Part shown: piece by piece, positions 63,801-64,000 of the stretch
Numbering within the stretch: position 1 is the first letter of the stretch
Layout: each line of letters opens with the position of its first letter
Origin: Haematobacter massiliensis
Lineage (GTDB): Bacteria > Pseudomonadota > Alphaproteobacteria > Rhodobacterales > Rhodobacteraceae
Reading direction: 5' to 3'
DNA length: 64,000 bases
NCBI RefSeq assembly: GCF_000740795.1
Contig: NZ_JGYG01000008.1
Coordinates: 1 to 64,000, forward strand
Translations under genes and position numbers: made by a program
Notes under the pieces: generated by a model
Databases searched by the model: none
Told to the model about the DNA's origin: nothing
The model's input: only the letters and a program-made list of their open reading frames with translations

Positions 63801-64000
63801 GCCGCCCGTTCCCCGCTCGCGCGGGGATGAACCGGCCCCGTCAGTCGTCTGGCGGGGCCGCCACGTCCGTTCCCCGCTCGCGCGGGGATGAACCGTCAAC
63901 GGTTTCCGGGACGAACGGTGGCTTCGGCCGTTCCCCGCTCGCGCGGGGATGAACCGCGGAAATAGAGGCAGCCGAACTGGCTGCTAAACCGTTCCCCGCT
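60879..64000 (+). CRISPR. Type I-E CRISPR array, at least 52 repeats and 51 spacers, truncated by window end
   Basis: The 29-bp repeat starts CCGTTCCCCGCTCGC and ends GCGGGGATGAACCG, with a CCCCGC/GCGGGG stem. Repeats recur every 61 bp from 60879. One spacer (after the repeat at 61916) is 31 nt, so later repeats are shifted by one base. All repeats seem identical except two changed at the last base (ending CCT near 61578 and CCA near 63712). The 52nd repeat is cut at 64000. No degenerate trailer repeat appears, so the array continues. No spacer is repeated. Transcription runs from the leader on the plus strand. Confidence 0.97.

Noticed and set aside
60816-63899. Minus-strand open frames through the array encoding repeated SSPRERGT, RFIPARAGNG and HPRASGER peptides
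   Set aside because: These are translations of the CRISPR repeat itself in three frames, a well-known annotation artefact, not proteins.

Overview
The window looks like part of a large plasmid or chromid from a high-GC alphaproteobacterium of the Rhodobacterales/Paracoccaceae type. The supporting evidence is the GC-rich codon use, a nasTS-controlled assimilatory nitrate operon, a Rhizobium-style glpSTPQUV glycerol operon, and a parA-parB-repA replicon with an iteron origin. All function calls come from reading the sequence; no database search was run.

Layout. Positions 1-2.3 kb: debris of an aminoethylphosphonate-type binding protein and a LivF-type ATPase around one intact FAD oxidoreductase. 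2.6-16.6 kb: a complete nitrate assimilation unit, nasT-nasS, an ANTAR-type antitermination leader with a visible terminator, nrtA-nrtB-nrtCD (one frameshift), a two-GAF protein, nirB-nirD-nasA-cysG. 17.7-21.7 kb: a TetR regulator divergent from catalase-like, unknown and DyP-type peroxidase genes. 22.5-27.5 kb: an HlyD/RbbA/YhhJ-like export system. 28.4-33 kb: an APC permease, livM/livG debris and an orphan Tat-exported binding protein. 33.3-35.6 kb: an MFS exporter divergent from a LysR regulator. 36.1-47.6 kb: an iron-type alcohol dehydrogenase plus glpK-V-U-Q-P-T-S-D on the minus strand, with glpR divergent. 48.4-52.1 kb: parA, parB, two parS-like palindromes, repA and five iterons next to an AT-rich tract. 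52.2-64 kb: a complete type I-E CRISPR-Cas system (cas3, cas8e, cas11, cas7e, cas5e, cas6e, cas1, cas2), a leader, and an array of 52 repeats that runs off the window.

The most interesting locus is the 373-bp gap between cas3 and cas8e (54702-55074). It holds a hidden one-spacer CRISPR made of two degenerate repeats at exactly the 61-bp period of the main array. Right after the second repeat lies a sequence resembling that spacer, preceded by AAG, a type I-E PAM created by the degeneration of the repeat itself. Mismatches in the first 14 positions fall at 6 and 12 (bases flipped out in Cascade R-loops) and at 8 (an rG:dT wobble). Downstream are a -35-like TTGACG inside the protospacer, three strong hairpins, and a perfect Shine-Dalgarno with a four-codon minigene (Met-Gly-Gln-Leu-stop). 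The Shine-Dalgarno can pair with an upstream arm that also has a competing partner. This is the architecture expected of a CreTA/CreR-type module (a crRNA-like guide repressing a toxin RNA or the cas operon), here in a type I-E locus on a plasmid.

A second theme is that three unrelated ABC systems (NrtCD, GlpS/GlpT and the RbbA-like protein) each carry a lost H-loop histidine in one ATPase half and an altered signature motif in the other. In each case both lesions fall in the same composite ATP site.
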